Source: Candidatus Eisenbacteria bacterium RBG_16_71_46 (GTDB taxonomy: Bacteria; Eisenbacteria; RBG-16-71-46). Taken from it: DNA of 64,000 bases. Positions 10,743-19,355 of this stretch are shown in pieces. The DNA lies in contig MFFQ01000037.1 of the NCBI GenBank assembly GCA_001780165.1, forward strand, positions 167,416 through 231,415, in the 5' to 3' direction. The translations under genes were made by a program, and so were the position numbers. Each line of letters opens with the position of its first letter. Position 1 is the first letter of the stretch. The notes beneath the pieces were generated by a model that saw only the letters and a program-made list of their open reading frames with translations, had not been told where the DNA came from and made no database searches.

Positions 10743-11171
10743 CTAGGCCGCCGCGCGCCCTTCGATCCGGTCGGTCGGGGACTCCGGGGCCGCCATCGGC
10801 GAGGACTGCCAGGTGGCGAGCAGGCGCCGCGCGTCCACCAGCTCGAAGGGCGGCTCGAGCGACTCGATGCGCTCGAGCCGCGCGAGTCGGCGGTCGACCT
10901 CGAGCGCCAGCGCGGACTCCTCGTGATGCGACAGGCCCGCGCGCACGCGGGCGATGAGCTGGTGGACGCGCAAGCGCGCGAGCGGCTCGATCTGGAGCTG
11001 GGCCCGGTACCGCGCGGCGCCGCGCTCGAACAGCGTCCAGGCCTCCTCGAGCCGGCCCCGGGTGAGGGCCTGGAGCGCCGCCCGGTGGAGGCTGCGCCCC
11101 GATGCCACCAGCGGCAGCCGGCTGAGGTGAACCCAGAGCTGAGTGGAGTCGAGCACGAAGGGCCGCGTCAT
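10743..11171 (-). CDS. Hypothetical protein
   Basis: ATG at 11171 (MTRPFVLDSTQLWVHLSRLPLVASGRSLHRAALQAL...); no family recognised. Confidence 0.45.
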   Translation of the reverse strand: MTRPFVLDSTQLWVHLSRLPLVASGRSLHRAALQALTRGRLEEAWTLFERGAARYRAQLQIEPLARLRVHQLIARVRAGLSHHEESALALEVDRRLARLERIESLEPPFELVDARRLLATWQSSPMAAPESPTDRIEGRAAA

Positions 11172-11385
11172 GGTGGAGTCCGAGGACACCCATCGACCCT
11201 GCACGAAGGGTGCCACCGGAGGCGTCCGGCCGGGGCCTGCAACCCCTTGTCCGCGCGTGCCTCCAGCGAGTCTTCCCGGGCCCGGGGGCGCGGGGTGTTG
11301 CAACTTCATGACCTCGCGGACCCAGCCTGCATCGCCCCCTCGGGTGGATTCACCCAGGGCGCCGGCGGCCCCCCCGGGAGCGGGC

Positions 11386-12639
11386 TCAGCGCAGCACGGG
11401 GTCGCGCGCGAACAGGGGGTATCGCGCGCACAGCTCGAGCACCTCGCGCTCGATCGCGCGCGCGCGCTCGGCGTCGTCCGGCCGCTCGAGCACCTGCGCG
11501 ATCCAGTCGGCGATCCGTCTCATCTCGGCGTCGCCGAAGCCGCGGGTGGTGAGCGCGGGGGAGCCGATGCGGATGCCGCTCGTCACCCACGGCTTCTGCG
11601 GATCGTTCGGGACCGCGTTCTTGTTCACCGTGATCCGCGCGCGCTGCAGCGCCTCCTCGGCCACCTTGCCCGTGAGCCCGCGGCGCCTCAGGTCCACCAG
11701 GACGAGGTGATTGTCGGTGCCGCCCGAGACCAGGTCGAAATCGTGCTCGAGCAGACCCGCGGCCAGCGCACGCGCGTTCTCCACCACGCGGCGCTGATAG
11801 GCGCCGAAGCCCTTGCCCAGGGCCTCGCCGAGGCACACCGCCTTGGCGGCGATGACGTGCATCAGCGGGCCGCCCTGGAGCCCCGGAAACACGCTCTTGT
11901 CGAGCTTCTCGGCGTGCTCCCTGCGGCACAGCACGAACCCCCCGCGCGGGCCCCGCAACGTCTTGTGGGTGGTGCTGGTCACCAGGTCGGCGTGCGGCAC
12001 CGGGCTGGGATGCAGCCCGGTGGCGACCAGCCCGGCGATGTGGGCCATGTCCACGACCAGCGCCGCGCCGACCTCGCGGGCGATCACGCTGAATCGCTCG
12101 AAGTCGATGATCCGCGGATAGGCGCTCGCCCCGGCGACGATGATCCGCGGGCGGTGCTGGCGCGCGAGCGAAGCCACCTGCTCGTAGTCGATGCGCCCGT
12201 CCTCGGCGCGCACACCGTACTGGACCGATCTCCACAACTGGCCCGTGTAGGAGACCGGGTGGCCGTGGGTGAGATGGCCGCCGTGGGCCAGGCTCATGCC
12301 GAGCAGCACATCCCCCGGTTTCGACACCGCCAGGTAGGCGGCGAGGTTGGCGGAAGCGCCGGAGTGCGACTGTACGTTGGCGTGGTCGGCGGCGAAGAGC
12401 TGCTTGAGGCGCTCGATCGCCAGGGTCTCCGCGACGTCCACGAACTCGCAGCCGCCGTAGTAGCGCCGGCCCGGCAGGCCCTCCGCGTACTTGTTGGTCA
12501 TCACCGAGCCCATGGCCTCGAGCACCGCGTCGCTGACGAAGTTCTCGGAGGCGATGAGCTCGAGCGTCGTCATCTGGCGCCGGCGCTCGGCGGCGATCGC
12601 CTCGAAGATCGCGGGATCCCGGTGCTCGAGATCGGACAT
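11386..12639 (-). CDS. glyA: Serine hydroxymethyltransferase
   Basis: 417 aa; [44 protein letters not shown] and PLP-lysine region [15 protein letters not shown]. Confidence 0.97.
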   Translation of the reverse strand: MSDLEHRDPAIFEAIAAERRRQMTTLELIASENFVSDAVLEAMGSVMTNKYAEGLPGRRYYGGCEFVDVAETLAIERLKQLFAADHANVQSHSGASANLAAYLAVSKPGDVLLGMSLAHGGHLTHGHPVSYTGQLWRSVQYGVRAEDGRIDYEQVASLARQHRPRIIVAGASAYPRIIDFERFSVIAREVGAALVVDMAHIAGLVATGLHPSPVPHADLVTSTTHKTLRGPRGGFVLCRREHAEKLDKSVFPGLQGGPLMHVIAAKAVCLGEALGKGFGAYQRRVVENARALAAGLLEHDFDLVSGGTDNHLVLVDLRRRGLTGKVAEEALQRARITVNKNAVPNDPQKPWVTSGIRIGSPALTTRGFGDAEMRRIADWIAQVLERPDDAERARAIEREVLELCARYPLFARDPVLR

Positions 12640-12645
12640 GGCCCG

Positions 12646-13110
12646 CTATCGGCTCCCGAGCAGGTGGGACTGCTCGTAGTCGCGGATCTTCCGCAGGCGC
12701 ACGACGTGACGCCCGCCTTCGAATGGGGTCTCGAGCCAGATGCGCATCCAGCGCGAGGCCGCGTCGTGATCGGGATTGGTGCGCCCACCCAGGGCGAGCA
12801 CATTGGAGTCGTTGTGCAGGCGCGCGAGGCGCGCGGTTTCGTCGCTGGTCACCACGGCGGCGCGGATGCCCGCCACCTTGTTCGCGACGATGCTCTCGCC
12901 GATCCCGCTGCCGCCGAGCACGATGCCCCGCTCGGCTTCCCCGCGGGCCACGGCCTCGGCCGCGGGGAAGCAGAAATCGGGATAGTCCACCGCGGCCTCG
13001 GCGGAGTCGGTGCCAAAGTCGCGCACCTCGTGCCCGAGCCGGAGCAGCTCGGCCTTGAGGCGCTCCTTGAGCGCGAACCCGGCGTGGTCCGTCCCGATCG
13101 CGACTCGCAT
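12646..13110 (-). CDS. rpiB: Ribose-5-phosphate isomerase B
   Basis: 154 aa; MRVAIGTDHAGFALKERLKAEL, GIVLGGSGIGESIVANKVAGIRAA, HNDSNVLALGGR. Confidence 0.93.
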   Translation of the reverse strand: MRVAIGTDHAGFALKERLKAELLRLGHEVRDFGTDSAEAAVDYPDFCFPAAEAVARGEAERGIVLGGSGIGESIVANKVAGIRAAVVTSDETARLARLHNDSNVLALGGRTNPDHDAASRWMRIWLETPFEGGRHVVRLRKIRDYEQSHLLGSR

Positions 13111-13129
13111 GGCTCGCCCGGCAGGCCGC

Positions 13130-14095
13130 TCAGGCCCGACGGGCGGCGGCGGGCGAGGCCGCGCCGGCCGGCTGCGGCACCGGGGTGAGCCAGCCGTGGC
13201 GATCCGGGGTCTCGCCGCGCACCGCCTTGAAGAACGCCTCCTGCAGCGACTGGGTCACCGGGCCACGCTCGCCACTGCCCACCGGGATGCGGTCCACCGA
13301 GGTGATCGGCGACACCTCGACCGCCGTGCCGGTGAAGAACAGCTCGTCGGCGCCATAGAGCATCTCGCGCGGCATGATCTCCTCGCGCACGCGCAGGCCC
13401 ATCTCCTGGGCCTGCATGATCACGGTGTTGCGCGTGATGCCCGCGAGGATGCTGCTCGAGGTCGGCGGCGTGACCAGCTCGCCCTTGATGACCGCGAAGA
13501 TGTTCTGCCCGGAGCCCTCGCTGACGAACCCGTGGACGTCGAGCGCGATCGCCTCGACGTAGCCGTCCACCAGCGCCTCCATCTTCATGAGCTGCGAGTT
13601 CATGTAGTTCGCCGAGGCCTTGGCCATCGCCGGCAGGGTGTTGGGGGCGAAGCGGTGCCACGAGCTGATCTTGACCGCCACGCCACGGGTGAGGGCGTCC
13701 TCCCCCAGGTACTTGCCCCAGGGGAAGGCGGCGATCGCGACCTCGACCGGGCTCCCGAACGGATTGACCCCGAGACTCTCGTAGCCGCGGTAGATCAGCG
13801 GCCGGATGTAGCACTCCTTGAGGTCGTTGACCGACACCACCTCGATCGCGGCCTGGCGGAGCTGGTCGCGGGTGAACGCGGTCTCCATGCGGTAGATCTT
13901 CGCCGAGAACATGAGGCGATCCATGTGCTCGTCGAGGCGGAAGATCGCCGGGCCCTTGGGGGTCTTGTAGCAGCGGATGCCCTCGAAGACGCTCGACGCA
14001 TAGTGGGCGACGTGGGACAGGATGTGGATCTTGGCATCGTCCCAGGGCACCCACTTGCCGTTCATCCAGATTGTTTCGGCTTTGACCATCGCCAT
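13130..14095 (-). CDS. ilvE: Branched-chain amino acid aminotransferase
   Basis: 321 aa; HYASSVFEGIRCYKTPKGPAIFRLDEHMDRL, EGSGQNIFAVIKGELVTPPTSSSILAGITR. Confidence 0.93.
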   Translation of the reverse strand: MAMVKAETIWMNGKWVPWDDAKIHILSHVAHYASSVFEGIRCYKTPKGPAIFRLDEHMDRLMFSAKIYRMETAFTRDQLRQAAIEVVSVNDLKECYIRPLIYRGYESLGVNPFGSPVEVAIAAFPWGKYLGEDALTRGVAVKISSWHRFAPNTLPAMAKASANYMNSQLMKMEALVDGYVEAIALDVHGFVSEGSGQNIFAVIKGELVTPPTSSSILAGITRNTVIMQAQEMGLRVREEIMPREMLYGADELFFTGTAVEVSPITSVDRIPVGSGERGPVTQSLQEAFFKAVRGETPDRHGWLTPVPQPAGAASPAAARRA

Positions 14096-14129
14096 GGCTC
14101 ACCTCATCGGAAAAAGGGAGCGACCCGAT

Positions 14130-14627
14130 TCAGGCCGACCGTGTCCTCAGAGCTTCACGAACGAAAGGTGCGATGCGACGGACGTGATGCCGGATCCGGC
14201 GCCAGCACTCCTCGTAGGCTTCCATCGACGCGCCGAACGGATCGGAAACCGGAAGCTCGGGATCGCCCGGACTCGGCCACTCGTTCAGCACGTGCGTATT
14301 GTCCCTCGGTGCCCCCAGCGCCTGGATCGCGCCCAGATGGCCCCGTTCCATGACCAGCACCAGGTCCGCGTCGCGCAACAGCGCGGGCGTGACCCGGCGT
14401 GAGCGGTGAAGTCCCAGGTCGATGCCCTCCCGTCCCGCCACCTCGACGGTGGAGGCGGTGGCGGGCTGGCCCTCCCAGGCTGCGGTACCGGCCGAGGATA
14501 CCTCCACGCGGCCCGCGTCCGAACCCAGCTCGCGGAGCAACGCACCGGCCGCCATGGGGCTTCGGCAGGTGTTCCCGGTGCACACGAACAGAACGCGGAA
14601 CAGCGCTTCGGATGAGGACATAGACAA
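14130..14627 (-). CDS. Low-molecular-weight protein-tyrosine-phosphatase family, YwlE-like
   Basis: VLFVCTGNTCRSPMAAGALLREL P-loop (CX5RS with Thr before Cys-Arg) and VSDPFGASMEAYEECW acid loop. Confidence 0.88.
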   Translation of the reverse strand: MSMSSSEALFRVLFVCTGNTCRSPMAAGALLRELGSDAGRVEVSSAGTAAWEGQPATASTVEVAGREGIDLGLHRSRRVTPALLRDADLVLVMERGHLGAIQALGAPRDNTHVLNEWPSPGDPELPVSDPFGASMEAYEECWRRIRHHVRRIAPFVREALRTRSA

Positions 14628-14657
14628 TCACTAGGATAGGATTCCAGCCCTCGGGCG

Positions 14658-15311
14658 TCAACCGGAGCGGGGTGCGCTCGCGTCCTCGAAATCGCCCAGA
14701 TCGGCGTCCACCTCGACCTGGCCACGGCGCAGCAGGCGCGGGCGCGTCCCACTCACGTCCACCAGGGTCGAGGAGCGGCTGCCGCGCCGCGGCCCTCCAT
14801 CCAGCACCAGGTCGAGCTGATTGCCGAAAACCGCCACCACCTCCTCGGCGGTCTCCGCCGGGGGGCGGCCGGAGAGGTTCGCGCTGCTCGACACCACCGG
14901 GCCGCCGATGTAGGCCAGCAGCTTCTGGCAGAGGGTGTCGCGCGGGCAGCGCAACGCCACCGTGCTCCCCGAGCCGCGGACCCTCACCGGCACGATCGGA
15001 GCGGCGCGAAAGATGAGCGAGAGCGGCCCCGGCCAGTGCTTGGCGATGAGCCGGTCGGCGACCGGGCTCACGTCGGAGGCGAGCCCGTAGACCAGGTGCG
15101 GCTCGGCGATCAGCGAGATCACCGCATGCGAAGGGTCGCGGCGCTTGAGACGCGCCACCATCTCGACCGCCGAGACGTCGAACAGCGAGCAGCCGAGGCC
15201 GTAGAGCGTGTCGGTGGGAAACCCGATGACGCCGCCGCGCAGCACCGCCTCGGCGGCCGCCATCAGCGCCTCGCGCTGCGGGCTTTCGGGATCGACGCTC
15301 AGGACGAGCAC
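14658..15311 (-). CDS. L-threonylcarbamoyladenylate synthase (Sua5/YciO/YrdC/YwlC family)
   Basis: GTG 15311; GGVIGFPTDTLYGLGCSLFD...LKRRDPSHAVISLIAEP...WPGPLSLIFRA...VALRCPRD...VVSSSANLSGRPPA. Confidence 0.92.
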   Translation of the reverse strand: MLVLSVDPESPQREALMAAAEAVLRGGVIGFPTDTLYGLGCSLFDVSAVEMVARLKRRDPSHAVISLIAEPHLVYGLASDVSPVADRLIAKHWPGPLSLIFRAAPIVPVRVRGSGSTVALRCPRDTLCQKLLAYIGGPVVSSSANLSGRPPAETAEEVVAVFGNQLDLVLDGGPRRGSRSSTLVDVSGTRPRLLRRGQVEVDADLGDFEDASAPRSG

Positions 15312-15312
15312 G

Positions 15313-15813
15313 TCACTTGCGCCGGGCGCGCGCGGGCCGGGCGGCGGGACGCGTGGCGGCGGCCTCGAGCCGCCGGGCCAGCCGCGGATCGCGCAGCGCG
15401 AGGATGCGCAGAGCCAGGTAGGCGGCATTGCGCGCCCCCCAGGCGCCCACGCCCAGAGTCCCCACCGGCACCCCGGGCGGCATCTGCACGGTCGCGAGCA
15501 GGGCGTCGAAGCCCCCCAGCGGCGAGCTCGCCAGCGGCACGCCGAGCACCGGCAGCCGGCTGTGCGCCGCGACCGCGCCCGCCAGATGCGCCGCGCCACC
15601 GGCCCCGGCGATGAGCACCTCGAGGCCGCGGCCCCGGGCACCGCGTGCCCAGCGCGCGGTCGCGTCCGGCGTGCGATGCGCCGAGCGCACCACGACCTCG
15701 CACGGCACCCCGAACTGCTGGAGCACGCGCTCGGCCTCCTCCATGCTCGGACGGTCGGACTCGCTGCCCATGACGATCCCCACGCGAGCTTTGGCTTTGC
15801 GGCGCGTGACCAT
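15313..15813 (-). CDS. purE: 5-(carboxyamino)imidazole ribonucleotide mutase
   Basis: 166 aa; VGIVMGSESDRPSMEEAERVLQQFGVPCEVVVRSAHRTPDATARWA...GAGGAAHLAG. Confidence 0.93.
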   Translation of the reverse strand: MVTRRKAKARVGIVMGSESDRPSMEEAERVLQQFGVPCEVVVRSAHRTPDATARWARGARGRGLEVLIAGAGGAAHLAGAVAAHSRLPVLGVPLASSPLGGFDALLATVQMPPGVPVGTLGVGAWGARNAAYLALRILALRDPRLARRLEAAATRPAARPARARRK

Positions 15814-15816
15814 GAC

Positions 15817-17130
15817 TCAGGCCGCTCCGCGTCCGGCCGCGATCGCGGCGCCGGCCGCGGGCCCGGCCGCGATGTCGCTCCGGCAGCGCCAGCCCGCGCC
15901 CCCCAGGCGCCCGACCGCGGCATAGGCGCGCGCGCGCGCCGCACCCAGGTCCGCAGCCACCGCCACCACGTGGGCCGCCCGCCCGCCCGCCACCCGCCAG
16001 CCGCCCTCGGCGGCCGCGGTCGCCGCGTGAAACACCATGATTCCGTCCTCCCGCTCGAGCGCGTCGAGCCCGGTGATGCGGCCGCCCTGCGCCGGCGCGT
16101 CGGGATAGCCCGCGTCCACCAGGGTCACCGCCACCGCCGCCCCCGGTCCGCGGCCGATCGCCGCGGGATCCAGCTCGCCCCGCGCCGCCCCGAGCAGCAG
16201 GGACGCGAGCGAGCCGGTGACGAGGGGCACCACGACCTCGGTCTCGGGATCGCCGAAGCGCACGTTGAACTCCACCACCCGCGCGCCCGAACCACCGAGC
16301 ATCAGCCCGCAGTAGAGGATACCGCGAAACGGGGTGCCGCGGCGCTCCATCGCCACCAGCGTCGGCGCGACGATGCGTCCGGCCACCGCCGACTCGATCG
16401 CCGGCGTCACCGCCGGCGTGGGCGCGTAGGCGCCCATCCCGCCGGTGTTGCCGCCGCGGTCGGCGTCGAGCGCGCGTTTGTAGTCGCGCGCGGGCGGCAG
16501 CAGGACGAAGCGGCGGCCGTCGCACACGGCCATCACCGATGCCTCCTCCCCGTCCAGGAACTCCTCGATCAGCACCCGCCCGCCCGCGGGTCCGAAGCGA
16601 CGGTCGCCGAGGCATGCGGCCACGAATGCCTCGGCCTCGGTGCGCTCGGCGGTGACCCTCACGCCCTTGCCGCCGGCGAGCCCGTCCGCCTTGATCACCC
16701 ACGGCGCCTCGAAGCGCGCGAGGGCCGCCCGCGCCGCGGCGGGATCATCGAACACCTCCGCCCGTGCCGTCGGAATGCCCGCCTCGCGCATCAGCTCCTT
16801 GGCGAACCACTTGCTGGATTCGAGGCGCGCGGCAGAGCGGCTCGGTCCGAAGACCGCAATGCCGGCGGCCTCGAGATCGTCGGCCAGCCCCCCGGCGAGC
16901 GCGGCCTCGGGACCGACCACCACCAGGTCGACCTCCCGCTCGCAACAGGCCCGCACCAGGACCGCGGGGTCGGCGACGCCGGCCTCGAGGCGGCGGAAGC
17001 GCAGCCCGAGGCCCTCGCTCCCGGGCGCCACCAGGACCTCGGCGGGCTCGGGATCGCGGGCGAGCCGCCACGCCAGGGCGTGCTCGCGCCCGCCCGAGCC
17101 GACGATCAGGATGCGACGGGGCGCGCGCAT
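15817..17130 (-). CDS. purD: Phosphoribosylamine-glycine ligase
   Basis: MRAPRRILIVGSGGREHALAWRLA...; ATP-grasp motifs. Start set at 17130 rather than 17148 because a promoter -10 overlaps 17138-17143. Confidence 0.93.
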   Translation of the reverse strand: MRAPRRILIVGSGGREHALAWRLARDPEPAEVLVAPGSEGLGLRFRRLEAGVADPAVLVRACCEREVDLVVVGPEAALAGGLADDLEAAGIAVFGPSRSAARLESSKWFAKELMREAGIPTARAEVFDDPAAARAALARFEAPWVIKADGLAGGKGVRVTAERTEAEAFVAACLGDRRFGPAGGRVLIEEFLDGEEASVMAVCDGRRFVLLPPARDYKRALDADRGGNTGGMGAYAPTPAVTPAIESAVAGRIVAPTLVAMERRGTPFRGILYCGLMLGGSGARVVEFNVRFGDPETEVVVPLVTGSLASLLLGAARGELDPAAIGRGPGAAVAVTLVDAGYPDAPAQGGRITGLDALEREDGIMVFHAATAAAEGGWRVAGGRAAHVVAVAADLGAARARAYAAVGRLGGAGWRCRSDIAAGPAAGAAIAAGRGAA

Positions 17131-17137
17131 GAGGCGC

Positions 17138-17167
17138 ACTCTATCCACCCCCGTCGGCGGGGGTCAA
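17138..17167 (-). promoter_or_regulatory. Candidate purD promoter
   Basis: Minus strand TTGACC (17162-17167), 18 bp, TAGAGT (17138-17143); purD ATG at 17130. Confidence 0.55.
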
Positions 17168-17898
17168 GAATCGGGCGCCGCCTCGCCGGGGCGATGTGCG
17201 AGGCCCGACCCGCCGCGGAGTACCCCGGCCAGCGCCTCCGGTGGCCCGGCCACCGCCATCGTCTCCACCCCGCGGTCCTCCCAGGCCAGGACGAAGTCCA
17301 CCGGTACCGCCGCGCGCGCCGCGCGCAGGGCCGCCTCGAACGCCCCGTCCCGGGCTCCGCGAACGCCCCGCCGCGCGAGCAGCGCCGCCCACGCCTCCCG
17401 GCCGAGGAGCCCGGGCACGAGCAGCGCGGGGTCGGGCGACGGGATCCCGGGCTGCACCTCGCGCGACGGCCCCACCAGCAGCAGCGCCTCGGCCTCGCGC
17501 AGCTCGTCGTCGAACTCGAGCGGCGTGCCGTCGGGGAGCGTGCCGGCGCGGAAGCGCGGTCGGGGCTCGCGGTCGGGCACGATCAGGGGCAGTCCCGGTG
17601 CCGCCGCGCCCAGTCGCCGGCGCGCCTCGAGCGCGTCGAGCGGGACGCCCGTGTGCGGCGCGGTGTCGGCGGCGATCAGCAGGCTGCGTCCGCGCCCGAT
17701 CCGCGCGCGCTCGAGCGCCTCGAGCAGCGGCGGCAGCGCGCGCGCCACCTGGTCGCAGGCGCGGCCGTCGACCACCACCACCGTCACCGCAGGCATCGGG
17801 ATCGCCTGCGCCAGCGAGGCGCCGAGCGGGGCGGCCAGGGCGCGCGCCACCGCGGCGGCAAGGGGATCGCCCGCGGCCGCGGCGCGGCGGTGCTCCAC
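17164..17898 (-). CDS. Truncated, divergent LarA (nickel-pincer lactate racemase family) N-terminal domain-like protein
   Basis: GTG 17898, 245 codons. VTVVVVDGRACDQVARALPPLLEALERA, GTLPDGTPLEFDDELREAEALLLVG, LLVPGLLGREAW, VDFVLAWEDRGVETMAVAGPPEALAGVL line up by eye with LarA N-domain blocks. Confidence 0.5.
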   Translation of the reverse strand: MEHRRAAAAGDPLAAAVARALAAPLGASLAQAIPMPAVTVVVVDGRACDQVARALPPLLEALERARIGRGRSLLIAADTAPHTGVPLDALEARRRLGAAAPGLPLIVPDREPRPRFRAGTLPDGTPLEFDDELREAEALLLVGPSREVQPGIPSPDPALLVPGLLGREAWAALLARRGVRGARDGAFEAALRAARAAVPVDFVLAWEDRGVETMAVAGPPEALAGVLRGGSGLAHRPGEAAPDS

Positions 17899-17900
17899 GC

Positions 17901-19355
17901 TCAGCTCCCGGAGCGGCGCGCGAGCTCCGCCTCGAGCAGCTCCCGGACCACCTGGGGGACCGCCTGGCCGCCGCTGCGCTTCATCACCTGGCCGACGAGG
18001 AAGCCGAGCGTGGCGGTCTTTCCCGCCAGGTACTGCGCCACCGGACCCGGGTGCGCCTCGATCACCGCCACGACCAGCGGCTCCAATTCCGCCACCGAAC
18101 CCTGCGCCCGCACGCCGTGGCGCTCGAGCAGCTCGTCGACCGTGCCGTCCTCGTCGCGCATCCACGCGAACACCTGCTTGGCGAGCGGGCCCGGCAGCTC
18201 GCGCGCCGCCACCTTGGCGAGCAGTCCGCGCAGGCGACCGGCGGGGACCTTCGCGCTCCATGCCGCCAGCGTGAGGCTCTCCTCCTTGACCGCCCGCAGC
18301 ACCTCGGTCATCACCCAGTTGCTCGCCAGCTTGCCGTCGAGGCCCCGGGCCAGATCCTCGTAGTAGTCGGCGAGCTCGCGCGTCTCGGTGAGCACCGCGG
18401 CGTCGTAGCCCGGCAGGCCGTACTGGGTCGCGAAGCGCGCCTCGCGCGCCCACGGCAGCTCCGGCAGGGCGCCGCGCGCGTCCTCGATCCAGGTCTCCTC
18501 GACCACGAGTAGCGGAAGGTCGGGATCGGGAAAATAGCGGTAGTCGTGCGCGTACTCCTTGGAGCGCATCACCGCCAGGCGGTCGTGGTCGGCGTCGTAG
18601 AGCAGCGTGCTCTGCTCGATCCGCCCGCCCGACTCGAGCAGCGCGCGCTGGCGCGCGATCTCCGCGTGCAGGCCCTTCTCCACCCCTTTGATCGAGTTGA
18701 GGTTCTTGATCTCGGTCTTGGTGCCGAAGGCCTCCTGCCCGAGCGGACGCAAACTGACGTTGGCGTCGCAGCGCAGGTGGCCCTTCTCCATGTCGGCGTC
18801 GGAGATGCCGAGCCAGCGCACCAGCCGTCGCAGCGCGGTGAGGAACGCCGCGCACTCGGCCGGGGCGCGGAAGTCGGGCCGCGAGACCAGCTCGAGCAGC
18901 GGCACGCCGGCCCGGTTGAAGTCCACGCGCGACACCGGCCGGTCGCCGTGGCGCTCGGGATGGAACGACTTGCCGGTGTCCTCCTCGACGTGGATCCGGA
19001 TCAGGCCGAAGCGGCGCGCCCCGCCCTCCAGCGCCACCGGCAGCGCGCCCCCCTCGCACAGCGGACGGTCGTACTGCGTGATCTGGTAGTTCTTCGGCAT
19101 GTCGGGGTAGAAGTAGTTCTTGCGCGCGAACTCGCTCACCGGGCGCAGCTCGCAGCCGACGGCGAGCCCGAGGCGCAGCGCGGCGTCCACCGCCGCGCGG
19201 TTGGTGCGCGGCAGCGCGCCGGGCAGTCCAAGGCAGGTGGGACAGACGTTCGAGTTGGGGGCCGCGCCGAATTCCGCCGGGCAGCCGCAGAACATCTTGG
19301 TGCGGGTGGCGAGCTGGATGTGGCACTCGAGACCGATCACCGCTTCGTAGGCCAT
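17901..19355 (-). CDS. gatB: Asp/Glu-tRNA amidotransferase subunit B
   Basis: ATG 19355: MAYEAVIGLECHIQLATRTKMFCGCPAEFGAAPNSNVCPTCLGLPGALPRTN. Confidence 0.96.
   Translation of the reverse strand: MAYEAVIGLECHIQLATRTKMFCGCPAEFGAAPNSNVCPTCLGLPGALPRTNRAAVDAALRLGLAVGCELRPVSEFARKNYFYPDMPKNYQITQYDRPLCEGGALPVALEGGARRFGLIRIHVEEDTGKSFHPERHGDRPVSRVDFNRAGVPLLELVSRPDFRAPAECAAFLTALRRLVRWLGISDADMEKGHLRCDANVSLRPLGQEAFGTKTEIKNLNSIKGVEKGLHAEIARQRALLESGGRIEQSTLLYDADHDRLAVMRSKEYAHDYRYFPDPDLPLLVVEETWIEDARGALPELPWAREARFATQYGLPGYDAAVLTETRELADYYEDLARGLDGKLASNWVMTEVLRAVKEESLTLAAWSAKVPAGRLRGLLAKVAARELPGPLAKQVFAWMRDEDGTVDELLERHGVRAQGSVAELEPLVVAVIEAHPGPVAQYLAGKTATLGFLVGQVMKRSGGQAVPQVVRELLEAELARRSGS

Noticed and set aside
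11342-11355. gggtggattcaccc hairpin after glyA as terminator
   Set aside because: Only a 5-bp stem and no T run; not distinguishable from chance in GC-rich DNA.
14096-14129. CCCTTTTTCC run between the YwlE-like gene and ilvE as terminator
   Set aside because: The preceding stem is weak (about 3 bp) and the genes look cotranscribed.
15208-18363. 1051-aa + strand ORF
   Set aside because: Antisense to purE, purD, the LarA-like gene and gatB; shadow ORF.
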